DNA of 35,565 bases from Leptolyngbyaceae cyanobacterium M33_DOE_097 (GCA_015296075.1 DVDV01000346.1:1-35565), one strand, 5' to 3'. Numbered from the stretch's first letter, positions 15,447-24,428 are shown. Translations and numbers: made by a program. Notes: generated by a model from the sequence alone, not told the origin.

Positions 15447-15823
15447 AGGTCAGGTTAGCCGTTTGGATGGTTCATGGTGAGTTCTCGCCGCAGTGGGTTA
15501 AGACTCAATCACAACGAGAATTTTGGTCGCTGTAAAGATTATCGCTAGCTCAAACTTAGCTGTGAAGTCTGAACCGAGGGCTAGTGAGTTTGTAAACCGG
15601 GGAGTTGTATCGTGAGCCTGGATTCTGAAATCGATTTTGTTAAACCTAGCGTAAGGTCGGGTTTCAGCCAGTTCAGAACCTTTTGCAAGGGAAGTCGTTG
15701 CATGTCTGTTGATCCTTAGGAGTGCTTCATTGCAAGGAATAGCAGTACTTAATCCTTCCCACGTTTTGTTTGAATTCATTCGCCACTTCAATCGTTCGTT
15801 TTTTATTTCTTAGGAGATCGATC
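15447..15823. other. Intergenic region between divergent genes
   Basis: About 375 bases between the nucleoside hydrolase and the exported-protein gene. A 97-codon minus-strand frame (15498-15791) is present but shows no family resemblance and no ribosome binding site, so I do not call it. Promoters for both neighbours should be here. Confidence 0.4.
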
Positions 15824-16198
15824 ATGAAGCTCACTTCTCTCATAACGGGCGTCGCTTTGATGGGTTTAATGACAGTTGGCATTGCCCAATTACCGACTGT
15901 TACAACTGGTTTAGTCGCACAAGCTGCTGAGCAAAAAGACTCCACCGGACTGACGACAAAGCAAAAAGTCGAAACTATCACCAAAAACAAAGGGCAATTT
16001 GGCAGTGGTGATCAACTTCGCCGCTTTTTCTTTGGCGATTTAGAGCCGGTTAGTGTGCAACCGGGTGGCGCAGGCATGGTGGTGAACCTCTACAACAAAG
16101 CCACCGATACAACCTTTGCTTATTGCGCGACCTATGACGTTGTTGTAGCCGTCAAACAAGGGCGCATCACAGCATTTGCCGCTAGTGAAGTGAAGTAA
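15824..16198 (+). CDS. Small exported protein, unknown function
   Basis: From the ATG at 15824 (TAGGAG upstream) the product is 124 residues. It begins with a signal peptide: MKLTS, a hydrophobic core LITGVALMGLMTVGIAQL, and a likely cleavage site after VAQA (about residue 34). The mature part of about 90 residues is basic at first (LTTKQKVETITKNKG), then a compact beta-rich segment with DLEPVSVQPGG and one Cys (YCATYDVVVAVKQGRI). I do not recognise the family. It should be periplasmic or in the thylakoid lumen. It has its own terminator, so it is probably monocistronic. Confidence 0.7.
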   Translation: MKLTSLITGVALMGLMTVGIAQLPTVTTGLVAQAAEQKDSTGLTTKQKVETITKNKGQFGSGDQLRRFFFGDLEPVSVQPGGAGMVVNLYNKATDTTFAYCATYDVVVAVKQGRITAFAASEVK

Positions 16199-16217
16199 AT
16201 CCCAGCCTCACCGCTAC

Positions 16218-16251
16218 AGAGGGAGAAATGTCACCTGTTTTTCCCTCTTTT
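16218..16251 (+). terminator. Intrinsic terminator of the exported-protein gene
   Basis: AGAGGGAGAAA (16218-16228) pairs with TTTTTCCCTCT (16238-16248), with one mismatch, 19 bases after the stop, and the stem runs into TTTT. This is a good Rho-independent terminator. Confidence 0.75.
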
Positions 16252-16355
16252 ATGCAAGTTTCTTAACGGAGAGGTAACGCTATAGTCAGACACGTGCCCC
16301 AGCGATCGCGTCGAGCTTGTATACTCAAACAGCGATCGCGATTCGGCTGCACCTC

Positions 16356-17231
16356 ATGACATCTCCAGCAATTCAGTGGTATCCAGGGCATATTGCCAAG
16401 GCAGAAAAGGCACTCCGTGAGCAGCTTAAGCTCGTGGATGTTGTGCTAGAAGTGCGTGATGCGCGCATTCCACTTGCGACTGAACACCCTCAGATTAATC
16501 AGTGGGTAGGGAGTAAGGGCAGAGTTTTGGTGCTGAATCGGCTGGATATGGTGCCTCAATCTGCGCGTCAACAGTGGACAGAGTGGTTTCAAGCTCAGGG
16601 GCAGCCGCCGTTATTTACTGATGCTCAACATGGCAAAGGGATTGATGCTGTCACCAAAGCGGCTCAGGCCGTTGGCGAAAGTATGAACCAACGTCGCCGC
16701 GATCGCGGCATGTTACCTCGCCCTGTGCGCGCGGTTGTGATTGGTTTTCCCAATGTTGGCAAATCGGCTTTGATTAATCGCCTGCTCAAACGACGTGTGG
16801 TTGAAAGTGCGCGACGTGCAGGCATCACCCGTCAACTGCGCTGGGTGCGCATCTCAGACCAGATTGAATTGCTGGATGCACCAGGTGTATTGCCATCGCG
16901 CTTAACCAACCAGGATGCCGCATTTAAACTGGCGATCTGTGACGATATTGGCGAAGCTGCCTACGATAATCAACGGGTAGCATCGTCCTTAATTGATTTA
17001 CTCAAGCAACTCAACCACGAAGACGCTCTGCTGAACCGCTACGACTTTGACCCTGCCGATAAAACAGGCGAAGGCTACTTACATGGACTGGCTCAGCAAA
17101 AATATCAGGATGATGTTGAGCGCACCGCGTGCCAAATTTTAAATGATTTTCGCAAAGGGAACTTGGGGGCGATCGCGCTAGAGTACCCTCCCTCAAATGA
17201 GGTGAGCCATCAAACAGAAACGTCAGGCTAA
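16356..17231 (+). CDS. rbgA: Ribosome biogenesis GTPase RbgA/YlqF
   Basis: A 291-residue circularly permuted GTPase beginning IQWYPGHIAKAEKALREQL, the hallmark YlqF N-terminus. G4 comes first (NRLD, 61-64), then G1 GFPNVGKS (130-137), the G2 threonine (T158, in RRAGITRQ) and G3 DAPG (174-177), followed by a C-terminal helical domain. The family assists late assembly of the large ribosomal subunit and binds 23S rRNA. NRLD in place of the usual NKxD is a mild change. The ATG at 16356 gives the family N-terminus; a TTG at 16317 would add 13 residues. It ends in a terminator shared with the convergent metallothionein gene. Confidence 0.92.
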   Translation: MTSPAIQWYPGHIAKAEKALREQLKLVDVVLEVRDARIPLATEHPQINQWVGSKGRVLVLNRLDMVPQSARQQWTEWFQAQGQPPLFTDAQHGKGIDAVTKAAQAVGESMNQRRRDRGMLPRPVRAVVIGFPNVGKSALINRLLKRRVVESARRAGITRQLRWVRISDQIELLDAPGVLPSRLTNQDAAFKLAICDDIGEAAYDNQRVASSLIDLLKQLNHEDALLNRYDFDPADKTGEGYLHGLAQQKYQDDVERTACQILNDFRKGNLGAIALEYPPSNEVSHQTETSG

Positions 17232-17256
17232 AGTCTCGAAACTCTCAAGCCTGACG
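17221..17256. terminator. Bidirectional terminator between rbgA and smtA
   Basis: CGTCAGGCT (17221-17229) and AGCCTGACG (17248-17256) form a perfect 9-bp stem around an 18-base loop, overlapping the rbgA stop codon and followed by ATTCTTT. It should end rbgA transcription and also serve the convergent smtA. Confidence 0.7.
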
Positions 17257-17278
17257 ATTCTTTAAAGCAACGCAATGC

Positions 17279-17446
17279 TTAATGGTTGCAGCCACAGCCG
17301 GTGTGTCCACATCCAGCACCTTCGGGATGCCCGTTTGCACAGGCTTCACCGCAGTAAGCTTTACCGTCTTTCATCACGGCATCCGCTAGATTGACGACAC
17401 ATAGACATTCAGAACAAGCACATTTCATTTGAGTGACAGTTGTCAT
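17279..17446 (-). CDS. smtA: Bacterial metallothionein SmtA
   Basis: A 55-residue Cys-rich protein with nine cysteines (9, 11, 14, 16, 32, 36, 46, 51, 53) and His40 and His48, the spacing of Synechococcus SmtA, including KCACSECLC, YCGEACANGH and CGHTGCGC. It buffers zinc (also cadmium and copper) in a Zn4 cluster in the cytoplasm. The ATG at 17446 gives the family length; the frame from 17470 would add eight residues. A perfect SmtB-type operator lies 40 bases upstream, so it is probably induced by excess zinc. The repressor gene is not adjacent, unlike the divergent smtB-smtA arrangement of Synechococcus. Confidence 0.93.
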   Translation of the reverse strand: MTTVTQMKCACSECLCVVNLADAVMKDGKAYCGEACANGHPEGAGCGHTGCGCNH

Positions 17447-17485
17447 AGAGGTTTCCCTTGAGTGCAACACATTTATATTAACATA

Positions 17486-17499
17486 TGAACAGTTATTCA
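17486..17499. promoter_or_regulatory. SmtB/ArsR-type operator TGAACAGTTATTCA
   Basis: TGAACA-N2-TATTCA is the 6-2-6 inverted repeat bound by Synechococcus SmtB at the smtA operator. It lies just upstream of an AT-rich minus-strand stretch containing TAATAT (17475-17480) that could be the -10 element of smtA, so repressor binding would block the promoter. Confidence 0.8.
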
Positions 17500-17981
17500 G
17501 ATGTTAAAAAATCAAGCAATTGGGCGATCGCGGCTGTCAGTTCTGGTGTGACAGTGATTCAGAGCGAGGTGTGGGACTGTACTCTGGCTAATTCTGGATG
17601 GTAGCAATTAAGGCAAAGCCAATCTGTTTCCTTATTGAGCCAAGGGATTCACTACCCGTTAGATTTCTCAAAATCTTCATGAAAAGAACCCTTTACTTCA
17701 TGAAGCCTATAAATTGTCCCGAAAAAATCCCCTTAGGATGACGATAAATCTAAGTGATATTACTTAAAGCACTGGTTAAGGCTAGCAGAATTCGCAGTTC
17801 CTGAAGTGTCGATTCGTGTTGCTCCGCTTGCTATGTCTCGTTTGCAACGGAGTCTTGGCATTGTTTGAAGCTCTTGGCTTTCAACAACGGTGAGGGTGGA
17901 GCGACCTTTTAAGGCTGATCGCGGTTCTGCTGCTTCGACTGGGCTGAGTTATTGCAGCGTCTTTAAACCAAGGAATAAGGG
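17500..17981. other. Intergenic region between smtA and the PEP-CTERM genes
   Basis: About 480 bases without a gene. The sequence CTTCATGAA appears twice (near 17675 and 17696). No smtB-like reading frame is present. The promoter of the first PEP-CTERM gene is expected near the right end. Confidence 0.4.
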
Positions 17982-18746
17982 ATGAATCGTTTAACGAAAC
18001 GACCAGCCAGCGAGAAAACAACTCAAAGAGCGACATCGATCGCTCTCGGTGCGATCGGGTTGAGTTTTGTTGCTATGCCTGTGCAGGCTGCATCATTCAC
18101 CCTGCAAGAGGTAACGGAAGCAAGCGTCACGTTTGCAGGTGAATACTCAGTCGAGGGAGGTGCGTCAACGCCCTTTACCTCGGTCGGCACCCTGAAATAT
18201 AGCAACACTCCTTTAGAAGGCACATTCTACTTTGCGCCTTTGACGTTTTTGTTTGTGTCAGACCCGGCTGATCTACCTGAAGACTTTTTCCCGATTTCAG
18301 CGTTTTCGGTTGTGGCAGATGATGATTTCCGGTTAGTGACGGAGTTCAGCTTTGATTTTCCGACATCGAGTTATCTCTACACATCCGACTTAACTTCTGG
18401 TAGCACCTTTAACAATGTGTTGCTGTTTAAGCCAGCATCAACACCGACTTTTCCTTCAGGCGATGGTGCTTTGCTGAATATTTCCATCGGTGATCCACGG
18501 AGACCTGAACTTGTCATTGGGGAATCGTGGTTTTTGGGTGACATAAGTGCCTCTCCTGAGCGTCAGCTATCGATCTTTGCCGATGGCTCGTTTATTGGCT
18601 TTGATCAGGCTCCACCCGGTTCCTCCTCCCCTACTTGGCTGGCTGGAAGTTGGCGTGCAACAGCTGTACCCGAACCCTTCTCTGTCTTAGGAACGGCAAT
18701 GGCGCTAATTGGCGGGGCTTACTTAAAGCGGCAGCCAGCAAAATAG
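17982..18746 (+). CDS. PEP-CTERM sorting domain exported protein, copy 1
   Basis: A 254-residue protein with a signal peptide (a basic N-region, then ALGAIGLSFVAMPVQA, cleavage about residue 36), a beta-rich mature part starting SFTLQEVTEASVTF, and the C-terminal sorting signal VPEPFSVLGTAMALIGGAYL-KR. Such proteins are recognised by an exosortase, cut near VPEP and delivered to the envelope or exopolysaccharide. The mature domain has no family I recognise. AAGGAATAAGGG before the ATG is a good ribosome binding site. It has a paralogue directly downstream. No exosortase gene is in the window. Confidence 0.85.
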   Translation: MNRLTKRPASEKTTQRATSIALGAIGLSFVAMPVQAASFTLQEVTEASVTFAGEYSVEGGASTPFTSVGTLKYSNTPLEGTFYFAPLTFLFVSDPADLPEDFFPISAFSVVADDDFRLVTEFSFDFPTSSYLYTSDLTSGSTFNNVLLFKPASTPTFPSGDGALLNISIGDPRRPELVIGESWFLGDISASPERQLSIFADGSFIGFDQAPPGSSSPTWLAGSWRATAVPEPFSVLGTAMALIGGAYLKRQPAK

Positions 18747-18940
18747 CCTGGTTCAACACTTCAGACAGGAGTGCTATGCAACGTTGCAGCCCCCAGTGCT
18801 GGAAGAATGCGGGTCGTTTGTCCGACGTTCGATCTGGTTACGTGGAGGTCGTTGCCAAATGAAAGTAGCATCTGCTGATCCTCAAAAATCCCCATCCATC
18901 ATCGCGAGTAGGCAAAATGCAGTTTTTAACACCAGCAAAA

Positions 18941-19705
18941 ATGAAGAGATTAACAAAAGAAGTTTCAATCAGCAAAATCGGTTGCGCGATCGCGACATCG
19001 GCAGCACTGAGCGGCATGGTAGCCAGCTTACTAATCAGTGAGTCTGCAAATGCTGCTACTTTAACCCTGCAAGAAGTCACTGAAGCTGAGCTTTCTTTCT
19101 CAGGCTCCTATGGTTTTCCAGAATACTTTGTTGTACCTTTTACAGCGGTTGGCTCAATGAAATACCAGTCCACCCCAATAGAAGGTAGTTTTTATGCGGT
19201 TCCAGAGGATGTTATTTTCCTGGCTGGCCCTGACGATCTACCTGAAGACGCTTTTCCGACTCGCTCGTTTACAATCACGGCTGATCAGGGCTATCGGTTG
19301 GTGACTGAGTTGAACTTTAGTTTTCCAACTTCTGCTTTTTCTGCTTTTTCCTACACTTCCAATCTGACGTATGGCAGCGAAGTGGATGAGGTCTTGTTTT
19401 TTCGCCCTCCCTCAAGCTCATCGTTTCCTGCATCAGATGGAGCTTTGCTACAAATTTCTAACGGGGATGGGCGAAATCGATCGCTGTTTGTGCTGAATTA
19501 TTGGTTTTTTGGTGGTAGCAATGCACAGCTACTTTTTAATCCGAGTGGTAGCTTTTTTGGTTTTGACGATGCGCCTAGTAGTTTTCAAACCGTCTCCGTT
19601 GATGGAACCTGGCAAATAACGGCTGTACCTGAGCCGTTCTCTATTCTGGGAACTGCCGCTGCTGTGGTTGGTGCTGCTTATCTGAAACGGCGGCAGGGTC
19701 GATAG
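18941..19705 (+). CDS. PEP-CTERM sorting domain exported protein, copy 2
   Basis: From the ATG at 18941 (MKRLTKE) this is also 254 residues and clearly homologous to copy 1. Shared stretches are TLQEVTEA, the PFT-x-VG-x-x-KY motif, DLPED-x-FP, RLVTE and the tail AVPEPFS-x-LGTA. It has a signal peptide (ATSAALSGMVASLLISESANA) and ends in two Arg-rich residues. The two genes are in tandem, 194 bases apart, and have diverged widely outside the shared motifs, so the duplication is old. A start at 18917 would add eight residues. The second hydrophobic region carries alternating Ser and Phe (SAFSAFSY). Confidence 0.85.
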   Translation: MKRLTKEVSISKIGCAIATSAALSGMVASLLISESANAATLTLQEVTEAELSFSGSYGFPEYFVVPFTAVGSMKYQSTPIEGSFYAVPEDVIFLAGPDDLPEDAFPTRSFTITADQGYRLVTELNFSFPTSAFSAFSYTSNLTYGSEVDEVLFFRPPSSSSFPASDGALLQISNGDGRNRSLFVLNYWFFGGSNAQLLFNPSGSFFGFDDAPSSFQTVSVDGTWQITAVPEPFSILGTAAAVVGAAYLKRRQGR

Positions 19706-19824
19706 CTGTGTAAGAGATTTACGATGCGTTTTTCAAGCCCTTGGATCGTTAAGAATTCAAGGTTTTGGGTGCGATCGCAAGCCTCTCCAACAAGTGCCTC
19801 TTACATCACGCCAAGAAGGCTAGA

Positions 19825-21396
19825 TCAGATCCAGGTGGGTAGCCACATGCGCCATTGGAAGCTGACGGGGTCGAGGGGTAAGCCCAGGTAGATAGGGAGC
19901 CAAAACAGAAAGGCCAATGCGATCACGCCGATTAAGCTCACTGTCACCCACTGCACTTGGGAGTCACGGCTTGCAAGCCAGCGATCGCACAGCCATGCAA
20001 ACCCCATCCAGGCGAAAACGGAGGCGGGGAGATAGTGATAGAGAAAGGTGCAACGGCTGACGCGCAGCCAGGGTAAGAGGTTGGTAGCGTAGTTGACCAG
20101 CAGAAAGATAAGCAAACCCAGGTCGATCGCTGTGAGGTCTAAAAATGAGTCGGATGCTTTAAGGGGCGGCGTTGTTTCTTGGTTGAACTGGCGCATCAGA
20201 AAGCGACCCAGAGTAACCGCCATCAGGACGATCGCGGCGGTTGAGAGCCACCACAAAATCGGATTACCCATTGAGTGAACATCATAGATAACGGTGTTTT
20301 CGGCGGGGGCAATCTTCCATTGGCCAGCAGGCAGGGGCGCACCTTTGGGTGTGACCTGATAGAAGTAGGCAACGGGCCGCAGCATCAACAACCAGCTAAA
20401 CCAGGCTGAGCAATAGGGATGTACCGTTGGGTCATTGCCACCGACCTGTTGGTGATAGCGCAAAATCTGGCTGTTTAGCTCGACAAGCAGACCGAGGGGT
20501 GAAATGGGGGGCACGGTGCCATCGGCTAAGCGGGCGACGTAGGGGCGACACAACCCTTGCGGATCGGCTTGGCAGAGGGCAAGGTGCGGGATCCAGCTTA
20601 GGGCGTAGAAGACAAAGGGCACCACCGCTAGATACAGGAGGATATGCCAGATCTTGAGTCGCGCTAAGCCGAGCATCCAACGGGGCATTGTTGGGTGCGC
20701 TGGGTCAGTCTCTGCCAGGGATTGCTTGGTTTGTCGCCAGTGCCAGAGTTTGGCGATCGCGATCAGGCCATAGGCTCCAAACAAAAACCACAGCCCATTC
20801 CATTTGATGCCAGCACCTAGACCAAAGGCGATGCCTGCTGCGGTGAGCCACCCAACCCGATACAAGGGGTTTCGCGCACTCGCCGCAATCACGAGAAACC
20901 AGAGGCTGAGTAAGCCCAAAATCAAAATGTAGGTGTTGTTCAATGCATAACGTGATTCAACCAGCAGCATCCCATCCAATGCGGCAAAACTACCTGCTAA
21001 CAGCGCATAACGGCGGCGCTGGGTGAGTTGATAGGCCAAGCCCGCAATGATTAGGGGAATAAATGCCCCCGTTAGGGCATTAAACCAACGGTAGCTAAAT
21101 GTGCTGAACGTTAGACCCGCTTTGTCGTTGATGGCATCGCGCCCAAACGGTAGGAGGTTGCCAAACCAAATCGCGATCGCCAGAACGTATTTCCCTAGCG
21201 GTGGGTGCCCATCAAAATAAGGGGTTTGGCTCAGATAATTCTTCGCAAATTTGACGTAATACACCTCGTCAAAGACTAGGGTGTTAAAGCGACCTAAGCC
21301 CCAAAATCGTAAGGCGAGCGACACGCCTAAAATTACGGCTAAGCTCCACCAAAACCAGATGGGTAAAGATTTGGGTGATGGCTTGACTAACCCCAT
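19825..21396 (-). CDS. PMT-family lipid-linked glycosyltransferase
   Basis: About 523 residues with many hydrophobic segments. The first lumenal loop has FDEVYYVKFAKNYL (acidic pair D47-E48 in the 527-residue reading) and DGHPPLGKY, typical of protein O-mannosyltransferase / ArnT-type GT-C enzymes that use polyprenyl-phosphate sugars. A periplasmic loop carries four Cys or so in the middle (CQADPQGLC). It acts in the plasma membrane. Substrate and acceptor are unknown; the family is annotated as dolichyl-phosphate-mannose-protein mannosyltransferase. The ATG at 21396 is preferred to a TTG at 21408. It is divergent from the VOC gene. Confidence 0.85.
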   Translation of the reverse strand: MGLVKPSPKSLPIWFWWSLAVILGVSLALRFWGLGRFNTLVFDEVYYVKFAKNYLSQTPYFDGHPPLGKYVLAIAIWFGNLLPFGRDAINDKAGLTFSTFSYRWFNALTGAFIPLIIAGLAYQLTQRRRYALLAGSFAALDGMLLVESRYALNNTYILILGLLSLWFLVIAASARNPLYRVGWLTAAGIAFGLGAGIKWNGLWFLFGAYGLIAIAKLWHWRQTKQSLAETDPAHPTMPRWMLGLARLKIWHILLYLAVVPFVFYALSWIPHLALCQADPQGLCRPYVARLADGTVPPISPLGLLVELNSQILRYHQQVGGNDPTVHPYCSAWFSWLLMLRPVAYFYQVTPKGAPLPAGQWKIAPAENTVIYDVHSMGNPILWWLSTAAIVLMAVTLGRFLMRQFNQETTPPLKASDSFLDLTAIDLGLLIFLLVNYATNLLPWLRVSRCTFLYHYLPASVFAWMGFAWLCDRWLASRDSQVQWVTVSLIGVIALAFLFWLPIYLGLPLDPVSFQWRMWLPTWI

Positions 21397-21620
21397 ACAA
21401 TTTACCAACGCTGCAATCTTGCGAAAACTATCTCAAACCGGAGGTGTAACAATCATCCGGGTGGATTCGCTACGCCCTCTACTTTTACATAGCAACCGAC
21501 CTTGCGGGAGTAGAAAAAAGAAACGTTTCGCAATGGGGACATTTGTAGACATCGGGGGGCGATCGCTCACAGTTTTTGCCAATTCGCCTATACTCAGGCT
21601 GTAGCACTTCGATCAGAGCT

Positions 21621-22052
21621 ATGCTGCATCACGCTTCCATTCGCACAGCAGACATTTTTCGGGCACTCGCTTTTTATGAGTTACTGGGCTTTGAGGTGAC
21701 CGAGCGATTCACGACGGGCTACACATTGGGCTGCTGGATGGAAGGCTTGGGCGGTCGAATTGAACTGTTGCAAGTGCCTCAGCCTAAAGCCCCACCCGAC
21801 CCCTTTGGCGATGAAGAGTATGTCGGTTACTATCACCTGTCGTTTGACCTGACCCAGCTAACAGAGAGCTTGCCGACCTGGTTGAGCGCAACAAAATCTC
21901 ACTTTGCCGCTGCAAACGATGGGGAAGGTCTGCCTCTGAAGGTGTTGTTAGAGCCGACTCAGCAAATGATTGGCGATCGCGTCTATGAAGTGGCATTTAT
22001 TGCCGACACGGATGGTATGCCAATTGAATTAATCCGCGTGTTAAAGAGCTGA
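21621..22052 (+). CDS. VOC-family (glyoxalase I-like) protein
   Basis: A 143-residue protein with paired beta-alpha-beta-beta-beta modules. Candidate metal ligands at the usual places are H4 (LHHASIRTADI), E48 (RIELLQV), H72 (YYHLSFD) and E136 (PIELIRV). Members include glyoxalase I, dioxygenases and resistance proteins; the HASIRTADI start and ELIRV end fit a glyoxalase-like enzyme, but the substrate is not decided. The ATG at 21621 is preferred over a longer frame from 21576. It ends one base before the stop of the convergent ftsI. Confidence 0.8.
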   Translation: MLHHASIRTADIFRALAFYELLGFEVTERFTTGYTLGCWMEGLGGRIELLQVPQPKAPPDPFGDEEYVGYYHLSFDLTQLTESLPTWLSATKSHFAAANDGEGLPLKVLLEPTQQMIGDRVYEVAFIADTDGMPIELIRVLKS

Positions 22053-22053
22053 T

Positions 22054-23898
22054 TTACTCGGCTCGGCTCGGTCGGCGACGGCGTACAGGCGCACTATCAG
22101 CGGCACTATTAGCAGCAGAACTGGGAGGTAGGCGATCAAGAGCGATCAACGACTCCATCACGGTTTTAACAATTGGGGCTGCTACTGTAGAACCCGCTAC
22201 CGCTCCCCCTTTTGGCTCGTCAACGACCGCTAGCACCACATACCGTGGGTCATCGACAGGTAAAATTCCGACAAAGCTGGTAATCACAGCTGTGCTAGAG
22301 TAGCCTCCCCGCACCGCCTTCTGAGCTGTACCCGTTTTGCCTGCAATGCGATAGCCGGGAATCTGCGCATTTTTCCCTGTCCCAGCTTTTACCGCTTCTT
22401 CCATCATCGGCAGCACCGCAGTTGTTGTTTCTGGCGAGAAGAGGTTCTGAGGTGGACGCAAATTGGGTTGCCAATAAGGATTTTCCTGGCTATCGTACAG
22501 TCCCTCAACCAGGTGAGGCACTACCAACTTACCCCCATTCGCGATCGCGGCGTGCAATTGAACCAACTGCAACGGTGTTAACGAAAAACCTTGTCCAAAC
22601 GCTGTAACGGCTGGCTCAATCCGAGCGCGGGTAAAAATCTCTTTCTTCTTAAACTGGCCCTTGACTTCACCCGGTAAATCAATGCCAACGCGATCGCCTA
22701 GCCCCAGTTTCTTCAACCAGTTGTAGAAATCGATTGATTTCATCGTCTGAGCGATTTTTACAGTGCCGACGTTGCTGGAGTACTTGATAATCTCCGTGAC
22801 GCTGAGCCTGCCTGTGTGACCGGTGTAAGCGTTGCCAATCGTGTGCCCATCAACTGTGATGCCTCCCGGATCGTGGAAGGTGCTATTAGGCTTGATCGTG
22901 CCCGCTTCTAAAGCAACGGATACCGTGACTGGCTTGAAGGTTGAGCCAGGCTCATATAAGTCGGTAATCAGCCAGTTTTTATAGCGCTCAACTGGGAAAT
23001 CATAGTACTTATTAGGGTCAAATGAAGGCTCAGTGGCCATCGCCAAAATGCCCCCCGTGTGGACATCCATGACAATGACACCGCCACGCTTGGCCTGATA
23101 TTGCTTCACCTGCTGCCGCAAGGCCGCTAAAGCCACCCGTTGCAGCCGCGTATCTAGTGTCAGGCGCAACTGCAAGTCATCCAGGTTTAAGAAGCCACCC
23201 GGTACCTGGTCAGGCATCAGGGAACCGTCACCCATGCGGGTCAAGCGTAATGCTTTAACCTCTCGTTCTAGCAGGTTTTGTTGGCTTAGCTCAATGCCTG
23301 CTTGCCCCCGGTGGTCAACGTTGGTGTAACCCACAATCGTCGCCAAAACATCATTTTGCGGGTAGAACCGCTGTTGATACTGGATCCGCTCCAGGCCATC
23401 CAACTGTAAATTCTGAATGCGCTCGGCTACATCTTCTGGCAAAGTCCGCTCTAGTCGAATGCCACTTCTTTGTTGACCAAAGATATTTACTAGCTCTGGC
23501 GCGGGACGATTTAGGATGGGCGAAAGGGCCGCAGCCACTTCTTCAGGCGGTTTTGTAAAGAGTTTGGGGTGAACAAATAAGCTGTACACCGGACGATCGA
23601 TCGCCACTGCTGTACCGGCCCGATCAACAATGGTGCGACGTGGCACAAACGGGCGCATAAAAATTTGCTGCTGCTGCCGAGCTTTGCGCTGCAAGACAGG
23701 CCCCTGCGTCACCTGGACGTAGTATAGATTGATACCCAATACGCTCAGGCCACCTAAAAGAATGCCCCAAACTAGGGTCAGGCGAGCCAATGATGGCTCA
23801 ATCTCCCGTGCTTTTGTCCCTGGCTTTTGAGTCCGTGGCTGCGGGGTGCTACCCCTGGATGCAGTGCGAAGTGGCAGAATTCGAGGAAGATTTGCCAT
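22054..23898 (-). CDS. ftsI: Penicillin-binding protein FtsI/PBP2-type transpeptidase
   Basis: A 614-residue class B PBP. It has a cytoplasmic N-terminal tail, one membrane helix (about 42-62), a dimerisation domain with RRTIVDRAGTAVA, and a transpeptidase domain with active-site STFK (S319), SSN (374-376) and KTGT (521-524). It cross-links septal peptidoglycan in the divisome. The upstream gene, five bases away on the same strand, is an FtsL-like membrane protein, consistent with a division pair. The C-terminal tail after residue 595 is rich in Ser, Ala and Arg. It converges with the VOC gene with a one-base gap. Confidence 0.92.
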   Translation of the reverse strand: MANLPRILPLRTASRGSTPQPRTQKPGTKAREIEPSLARLTLVWGILLGGLSVLGINLYYVQVTQGPVLQRKARQQQQIFMRPFVPRRTIVDRAGTAVAIDRPVYSLFVHPKLFTKPPEEVAAALSPILNRPAPELVNIFGQQRSGIRLERTLPEDVAERIQNLQLDGLERIQYQQRFYPQNDVLATIVGYTNVDHRGQAGIELSQQNLLEREVKALRLTRMGDGSLMPDQVPGGFLNLDDLQLRLTLDTRLQRVALAALRQQVKQYQAKRGGVIVMDVHTGGILAMATEPSFDPNKYYDFPVERYKNWLITDLYEPGSTFKPVTVSVALEAGTIKPNSTFHDPGGITVDGHTIGNAYTGHTGRLSVTEIIKYSSNVGTVKIAQTMKSIDFYNWLKKLGLGDRVGIDLPGEVKGQFKKKEIFTRARIEPAVTAFGQGFSLTPLQLVQLHAAIANGGKLVVPHLVEGLYDSQENPYWQPNLRPPQNLFSPETTTAVLPMMEEAVKAGTGKNAQIPGYRIAGKTGTAQKAVRGGYSSTAVITSFVGILPVDDPRYVVLAVVDEPKGGAVAGSTVAAPIVKTVMESLIALDRLPPSSAANSAADSAPVRRRRPSRAE

Positions 23899-23903
23899 AG
23901 CAA

Positions 23904-24428
23904 CTAATAGCCCAAAGGAAGACTGGAAGGTTTGGCGGGTGAAGCCGCAGGTGCAGGGTTAGGAGAAGGTGCTGCGGCAGGTTGAGCCGATTGCGTTGGA
24001 TTCACAAAAATCATGCGGTTTGGGTTGAGGGGGGCCATGCCAGAGTCGGGTTGCTCGGCCTGCTGAGCCATCTGATCTTTCAAAACTTCGCCCACAGTCG
24101 TCATCTGGCGCTGATTCCGCTCAAGTCGTTCAAAGGTGCGGTATTGTTGCCCCCACAGTTGTTGAATATAAACGGTGCTGCAATAAACTCCGGCAACGGC
24201 AATTCCTGAACCTAACGCCGCGATCGCCGATAACTGCTGCACCCGCATCAGCAAGCGCAACCAGATCGGTAAGGCGGGTTTTGCGGGTAGACGCCGCACT
24301 GTGCTGGAGCGATTGCTGCTAACTTGAGCAGGTGCTTGTAGTCGCTGTGCATTGGCAGTCACCGCTACTGAAGGCACCGAACGGAGCCTTTTCGCAGAAC
24401 GACGAGAGTTAGAAGGAACGGGAACCAT
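23904..24428 (-). CDS. FtsL-like membrane protein upstream of ftsI
   Basis: A 174-residue protein: a basic N-terminal cytoplasmic region (1-60), one membrane helix (about 67-86, SAIAALGSGIAVAGVYCSTV), then a coiled-coil-like helix (about 88-122) rich in Gln, Arg and Glu, and a Pro/Ala/Ser-rich tail. This topology and its position directly before ftsI match FtsL, the divisome protein that recruits FtsI; the sequence itself is too divergent for a firm call. The ftsI start follows after five bases, so they are very likely co-transcribed. Confidence 0.65.
   Translation of the reverse strand: MVPVPSNSRRSAKRLRSVPSVAVTANAQRLQAPAQVSSNRSSTVRRLPAKPALPIWLRLLMRVQQLSAIAALGSGIAVAGVYCSTVYIQQLWGQQYRTFERLERNQRQMTTVGEVLKDQMAQQAEQPDSGMAPLNPNRMIFVNPTQSAQPAAAPSPNPAPAASPAKPSSLPLGY

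Noticed and set aside
15498-15791. A 97-codon minus-strand frame
   Set aside because: No recognisable domain or ribosome binding site, and it covers the promoter region of the exported-protein gene.
17500-17981. Search for a divergent smtB gene
   Set aside because: No open frame with an ArsR-type helix-turn-helix was found on either strand.
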